Of a stretch of 18,268 nt of DNA, positions 14,551 through 18,268 are shown one piece after another. Each line of letters begins with the position of its first letter. Position 1 is the first letter of the stretch. The stretch is from Cyanobacteria bacterium UBA11153 (GTDB lineage Bacteria > Cyanobacteriota > Cyanobacteriia > Cyanobacteriales > Coleofasciculaceae), in assembly GCA_003511885.1 (NCBI GenBank), contig DOIX01000201.1:1-18268 (forward strand). Direction: 5' to 3'. Below the pieces are notes generated by a model. The model worked only from the letters and a program-made list of their open reading frames with translations, did no database searches and was not told where the DNA came from. The translations under genes were made by a program, and so were the position numbers.

Positions 14551-15999
14551 ATGAACTTTTGGGATAAATTGAATAGTGCGATCGCAGAAAATCAGAGTTT
14601 ACTGGTGGTAGGAATCGATCCGAATCCGGAAATGATGCCTAGTCGTTATGATAGGCAAGAAAGTAATCGTACCATTATTGATAATTTGTGGGATTGGCTC
14701 AACTTCATTATTGAGGAAACCTCTGATTTGGTTTGTGCTTATAAACCTACCTTTGGTTTTTACCAAGCATTGGGTATACCTGGATTGGAATTACTGTCAA
14801 AAACTCTAGCTGCTATTCCCCAACACATCCCAATTATTTTAGATGCCAAACATGGGGATATTAATACGAGCAGTCTATTGGCTCAGAGGGTTTTTGTCGA
14901 GTGGCAAGTAGATGCGATTACTGTTAGCCCTTATTCGGGACAAGATCATATTGCACCATTTTTAATTTACCCTGAAAAGGCGGTATTTGTTCTCTGTTGT
15001 ACATCTAATCCGGCGGCTACAGCTTTGCAGCATTATCCTAATCAGGAATCTCCCCTTTATCTCCAAGTAGTTAAGGAAGCCAAAATCTGGGGCAATCCTG
15101 AAGTATTAGGATTGGAAGTCGGAACTACATCCCCGGATATTTTAGCGAAAATTCGGGCAATTGCACCGGAAAGAGTAATCCTGGTGCGGAGTATTTGGGC
15201 AGAGGGAGGTAGTAGCTTAGGTGCAATTTTAGCAGCGGGTTTAAATAAGAATGGGGATGGGTTATTGATTCCAGTGCCTCAAGATATGTTAACTATTGCC
15301 AAACCTGCTCTAGCGATTAAATCTTTGCAAGAAGAAATCGAGCTAGAGCGTCATAAAGTTATCCGCGAAGGCTCTACATGTCAAATATGGATGCCCGATG
15401 TTTGCTTGTTGTCAAAGCACCGATATGAGGATTTAATTTTACAACTATATGATATTGGCTGTATTATGTTTGGCGAATTTGTCCAAGCATCTGGGGCAAT
15501 ATTTCCTTATTATATAGATTTGCGCAATGTTATCTCTAATCCCCAACTTTTCCATCAGATGCTTAGTGCTTATGCGGATATTCTAGAAAGTCTAGAATTT
15601 GATAGAATTGCGGGTATTCCTTATGGCTCTTTACCGACAGCAACAGGGTTATCTCTCCGTCTCCATCATCCCATGATTTATCCTCGTAAGGAAGTAAAAG
15701 CACATGGTACTAGGCGAGTAGTTGAAGGTAATTTTCACCCTGGGGAAACGGTTGTAGTAGTTGATGATATTTTGATTAGTGGCAAAAGTGTTATGGAAGG
15801 GGCAGAAAAATTAAAATCGGTGGGATTGCAGGTGCATGATATTGTAGTATTTATCGATCATGAACAGGGGGTTAAAGATAGATTGAGGGAAAATGGTTAT
15901 CGGGCATATTCGGTATTAACGATTTCGGAAATTACTCAAACGCTCTATCAAGCGGGGCGGATTAATCAGGAGCAATTTCAGGCTTTGACTTGCCATTAG
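14551..15999 (+). CDS. pyrFE: Bifunctional orotidine-5'-phosphate decarboxylase / orotate phosphoribosyltransferase
   Basis: A 482-aa fusion enzyme that carries out the last two steps of UMP synthesis: the C-terminal half adds phosphoribose from PRPP to orotate and the N-terminal half decarboxylates OMP. The PyrF part (residues about 1-275, type-2 family) shows LLVVGIDPNPEMMP at the start and the catalytic ILDAKHGDINTSS with Lys100. The PyrE part (about 290-482) shows the PRPP-binding loop VVVVDDILISGKS near residues 401-413. The domain order PyrF-PyrE is that seen in cyanobacteria and is the reverse of animal UMP synthase. The start ATG is chosen over an upstream in-frame TTG (14542) because of the ribosome-site spacing. 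The gene stands alone between two nested pairs of inverted repeats. Confidence 0.95.
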   Translation: MNFWDKLNSAIAENQSLLVVGIDPNPEMMPSRYDRQESNRTIIDNLWDWLNFIIEETSDLVCAYKPTFGFYQALGIPGLELLSKTLAAIPQHIPIILDAKHGDINTSSLLAQRVFVEWQVDAITVSPYSGQDHIAPFLIYPEKAVFVLCCTSNPAATALQHYPNQESPLYLQVVKEAKIWGNPEVLGLEVGTTSPDILAKIRAIAPERVILVRSIWAEGGSSLGAILAAGLNKNGDGLLIPVPQDMLTIAKPALAIKSLQEEIELERHKVIREGSTCQIWMPDVCLLSKHRYEDLILQLYDIGCIMFGEFVQASGAIFPYYIDLRNVISNPQLFHQMLSAYADILESLEFDRIAGIPYGSLPTATGLSLRLHHPMIYPRKEVKAHGTRRVVEGNFHPGETVVVVDDILISGKSVMEGAEKLKSVGLQVHDIVVFIDHEQGVKDRLRENGYRAYSVLTISEITQTLYQAGRINQEQFQALTCH

Positions 16000-16002
16000 C
16001 AG

Positions 16003-16044
16003 TTGACAATTGACAATTGACCGTTGACAGTTGACAGTTGACAA
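16003..16044 (+). repeat. Heptamer tandem repeat, right of pyrFE
   Basis: Six head-to-tail copies of TTGACAR with one variant (TTGACAA twice, TTGACCG, TTGACAG twice, TTGACAA). It starts three bases after the pyrFE stop codon and is the reverse complement of the array at 14494-14524. Each unit resembles a -35 box (TTGACA), but no matching -10 spacing was noticed. Confidence 0.85.
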
Positions 16045-16174
16045 TTACATATTCAGCAGGTAAATAAAATTAATTGCACATAAGGTGAAGCTAAATCCCT
16101 TATCTCGTAAAAATTATAGAAGATTGTAGTGTGTAATTAATTTTGTGTGTGTAGGTATTTAATGCTAATCAAAA

Positions 16175-16190
16175 CCTTGATTCATCAAGG
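16175..16190. repeat. Small hairpin downstream of pyrFE
   Basis: A perfect 7-bp stem, CCTTGAT with ATCAAGG, closes a 2-nt loop. It has no T-tract. The rest of the 252-bp spacer between pyrFE and the next gene holds the heptamer array, AT-rich sequence and repeat B. Confidence 0.45.
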
Positions 16191-16215
16191 ATACAAGGCT
16201 CCATTCATCACCCTA

Positions 16216-16247
16216 TTTATATCGCTCCCGATGTGGCGGTTGCTATA
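16216..16247 (-). repeat. Repeat B, right copy
   Basis: Read on the minus strand it begins TATAGCAACCGCCACATCGG and matches 14401-14432 at 28 of 32 positions, in inverted orientation. It ends five bases before the start codon of the next gene. Confidence 0.8.
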
Positions 16248-16251
16248 ACTT

Positions 16252-16857
16252 ATGACACGTGATTCCTGTCAGATTATAATTTGTCCTGGTATTCATAAGC
16301 CAGAGTTTACCCAAGAATTTTGGCAGGCATTACAACGTTGTGCCATGGGTAATCTATCTGATAAATTAACTCAAAAACCGCTAATTCTGCCCCATCGGGA
16401 TTATTTTAGCTATTCTGCTATTCATATATTGCTGGATTTACTCGATCGTTTCAATAGTACGAAGACACCGATTATATTTATCGCTTTTAGCGCAGGCGTT
16501 GTTGGTGCGATTGGTGCAGCTTGGGGGTGGCAGGTGTTGGGAGGAGAGGTGAAAGCTTTGATAGCGTTGGATGGTTGGGGCGTGCCCTTATCTGGAAATT
16601 TTCCCATTCATCGTCTTAGTCACGATGAGTTTACCCACTGGAGTAGCGCCTTATTGGGGAAGGGTGAGGAAAGTTTCTATGGAGATCCAGGCGTAGATCA
16701 TTTAAACTTATGGAGGAGGGCAGATACTTGTCAAGGTTGGCGGTTTGATTGGGCTTGGGGAGGTATGAAGGAAAAATGCGATCGCGGATTCTGGTATAAA
16801 GGATATCGCACCACTGCTGCTCAGTTTATCCTTGAGTTATTACAGCGTTATCTTTAG
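16252..16857 (+). CDS. Alpha/beta-hydrolase-like protein, cyanobacterial, function unknown
   Basis: A 201-aa soluble protein. The opening QIIICPGIHKPEFTQEF is a typical first strand and oxyanion-loop region of alpha/beta hydrolases, and FIAFSAGVVGA has the nucleophile-elbow form with Ser80 (x-S-x-G). ALIALDGWGVPLSG would be the strand carrying an acidic residue, and VDHLNLW near residue 150 could supply the catalytic histidine. It is short for the fold and Trp-rich towards the end (LWRR, WRFDWAWGG). I do not recognise a substrate. The start ATG lies five bases after repeat B and has no clear ribosome site. It is followed 32 bp later by the AI-2E-family gene on the same strand, so the two may be co-transcribed. 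Confidence 0.65.
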   Translation: MTRDSCQIIICPGIHKPEFTQEFWQALQRCAMGNLSDKLTQKPLILPHRDYFSYSAIHILLDLLDRFNSTKTPIIFIAFSAGVVGAIGAAWGWQVLGGEVKALIALDGWGVPLSGNFPIHRLSHDEFTHWSSALLGKGEESFYGDPGVDHLNLWRRADTCQGWRFDWAWGGMKEKCDRGFWYKGYRTTAAQFILELLQRYL

Positions 16858-16889
16858 GTGTAGGATTTTTAAAGTGCCTTTATTAACTA

Positions 16890-18017
16890 ATGCCTATGAT
16901 GGACTCCATCAATAAGCTGCCTCGACAGTTTACGATTGGCTTGATTTTCCCTATCGTCTGTCTCAATGTCTGGTTGCTACTGCTATTAGCGAAACACTTA
17001 CAGCCTTTAGTAAGTATTTTAATTACGGCGACTCTGATTGCTTTTTTGTTAGATTATCCGATTCGGTTTCTCAAAGATATAGGAGTACGTCGGGGGATTG
17101 CTGTTGCTTTTGTTCTGATCTTATTTTTGGTTATATTGGGTACTTTAGTATTATTCATTGGGCCGCTGATTCTACAGCAAGCTAATGAATTATTAATTAA
17201 GTTACCAGATTGGATTAAATCCGGTCAAACACAACTGCAAAGTTTGGAAACTTGGGCTGTTGCTCAACAGTTGCCAGTCGATATCAGCAGTACGTTTACT
17301 CAGTTAGTTGAACGATTAACTAGTCAGTTACGTTCCATGACTAGTCAGCTTCTCAATTTAATTGTCAATACGATTGGCAGTATTGTCAATGTCTTTTTAA
17401 CTATAATTTTTGCAATTTTTCTGGTTTTGCGAGGGGAAAGTCTTTGGAATGGAATCCTGAGTTGGTTTCCGGATCAATGGAATAACCAAATTAGGAAGTC
17501 TCTGCCTCATAATTTTGAGAGATTTATTGCGGGACAAGCTATATTAGCAACGATATTGGGTACAACCCAAACAACGGCTTTCTTAATTTTGGGCGTGCCT
17601 TTGGCTGAGTTATTTGGTTTTGGGATTGGTGCAGCTAGTCTGATTCCTTTGGGAGGGACAACTACTACTATTATCGTTAGTTTGCTGATAGCTTTGCAAA
17701 ATTTTTGGTTAGGAGTTAAGGTTTTATTGATTGCTCTGGCAATTATCCAAGTTTGTGAGAATATATTGGGGCCGCGTATTGTTGGGGAATTGACGGGGTT
17801 GAATCCGGTTTGGATGTTAATTTCTCTGGATATTGGGGTTAAAGTAGGAGGAGTTTTAGGATTATTAGTAGCTGTGCCAATGGCTAGTTTTATTAAGGGA
17901 ACTTTTGATACTATTCGGACTGAAGGTATCGGGAAGAATCTGGCACAAGTGGAAACAGAGATGGCTCTGAATCCTGAAGTAAATGAGGAACAAAAAAAAT
18001 CCGTTACTCAATCATGA
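16890..18017 (+). CDS. AI-2E/PerM-family (DUF20) membrane transporter
   Basis: A 375-aa polytopic membrane protein with about eight predicted hydrophobic segments: two or three near the N-terminus (residues about 15-95), a long amphipathic loop (about 105-160, LPDWIKSGQTQLQSLETW), and the rest from residue 160 to 335. Family marks include FLLDYPIRFLKDIGVRRGIAV, the IFAIFLVLRGE segment, a central RFIAGQ, the LIPLGGTTTT stretch and the ILGPRIVGELTGLNPVWMLI ending. Members have been linked to autoinducer-2 export or cation/proton exchange, and the substrate here is unknown. The polar C-terminus ends in KKSVTQS. Three in-frame ATGs (16890, 16896, 16899) compete as the start, with no clear ribosome site. 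Confidence 0.88.
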   Translation: MPMMDSINKLPRQFTIGLIFPIVCLNVWLLLLLAKHLQPLVSILITATLIAFLLDYPIRFLKDIGVRRGIAVAFVLILFLVILGTLVLFIGPLILQQANELLIKLPDWIKSGQTQLQSLETWAVAQQLPVDISSTFTQLVERLTSQLRSMTSQLLNLIVNTIGSIVNVFLTIIFAIFLVLRGESLWNGILSWFPDQWNNQIRKSLPHNFERFIAGQAILATILGTTQTTAFLILGVPLAELFGFGIGAASLIPLGGTTTTIIVSLLIALQNFWLGVKVLLIALAIIQVCENILGPRIVGELTGLNPVWMLISLDIGVKVGGVLGLLVAVPMASFIKGTFDTIRTEGIGKNLAQVETEMALNPEVNEEQKKSVTQS

Positions 18018-18029
18018 AGTATCGGGGAG

Positions 18030-18068
18030 ATGGGAGATAATAGATGGGAGATAATAGATGGGAGATAA
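18030..18068 (+). repeat. 14-bp tandem repeat
   Basis: About 2.8 copies of ATGGGAGATAATAG directly after the AI-2E-family gene. A short frame that starts inside it is not a gene. Confidence 0.8.
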
Positions 18069-18165
18069 AAATATTTTCAAGCATTTTTTATCGATCAGAA
18101 AATTATGATGCAATGGACTATTTTTTTTCAATAAACCTAGTTTCTCTAATAAGCCACTACGGATT

Positions 18166-18258
18166 TATAGCAACCGCCAGGGCGGTTAAGACATTCTCAA
18201 TTCCTCAAACCATTGATTTTACAGCTTTCTGCTGGATCCCCGATTCCCTAGCCCCCAA
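18166..18258 (+). repeat. Dispersed repeat A, copy 3
   Basis: It begins TATAGCAACCGCCAGGGCGG and is nearly identical to copy 1 through CAGCTTTCTGCT, after which about 13 extra bases (GGATCCCCGATTC) precede CCTAGCCCC. The head forms a perfect 7-bp hairpin, AACCGCC (18172-18178) with GGCGGTT (18181-18187). Confidence 0.85.
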
Positions 18259-18268
18259 CCCCTAATCC

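Noticed and set aside
16003..16044. Possible CRISPR array
   Set aside because: The units are 7 bp head to tail without spacers, so this is a heptamer tandem repeat.
18044..18265. 73-codon plus-strand open frame
   Set aside because: It starts inside the 14-bp tandem repeat and runs through dispersed repeat A copy 3; this is repeat-derived, not a gene.

Overview
The window looks like a piece of a cyanobacterial chromosome, probably from a filamentous, repeat-rich lineage. The evidence is the many copies of the HIP1 octamer GCGATCGC, a fused PyrF-PyrE protein and a DUF3326 protein of cyanobacterial type, an ArgJ, a phosphoribulokinase-family paralogue, and many intergenic repeats (heptamer tandem repeats, G/C-run tracts, MITE-like elements). 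No tRNA, rRNA or CRISPR array was recognised.

Left part (1-5477): every gene is on the minus strand. The left edge holds the first 141 codons of an IS200/IS605-type TnpB that runs off the window. Next comes a likely operon read right to left: a phosphoribulokinase-like kinase, a DUF3326 protein and a CPBP-family membrane protease. The kinase frame carries a single in-frame amber codon followed by 29 further coding-looking codons. Upstream of it is a YbjN-domain protein with coiled-coil segments.

Centre (5663-12528): a tightly packed four-gene minus-strand operon is the most distinctive part. It starts with a giant protein of about 1417 residues. This has a disordered, repeat-bearing N-terminus without a signal peptide, a long charged coiled coil, two amphipathic or hydrophobic helical blocks and a compact C-terminal domain of about 110 residues that looks like a polymorphic-toxin tip. 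Three unrelated small-to-medium genes follow within 6-30 bp: 255 aa, 188 aa (very acidic), and 410 aa (helical repeats plus a DUF1963-like zinc domain). I read this as a secreted or injected toxin, possibly a cargo of an extracellular contractile injection system, with candidate immunity genes. That is inference from architecture and gene order.

Right part (12544-18268): every gene is on the plus strand and mostly housekeeping: argJ (arginine synthesis), pyrFE (pyrimidine synthesis), a small alpha/beta-hydrolase-like protein and an AI-2E/PerM-family membrane protein. The 600-bp gap before pyrFE is built almost entirely from repeats, including one MITE-like element apparently inserted inside another. 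pyrFE is flanked on both sides by two nested pairs of inverted repeats. An ~80-bp dispersed repeat occurs three times in the window, always in the same orientation.
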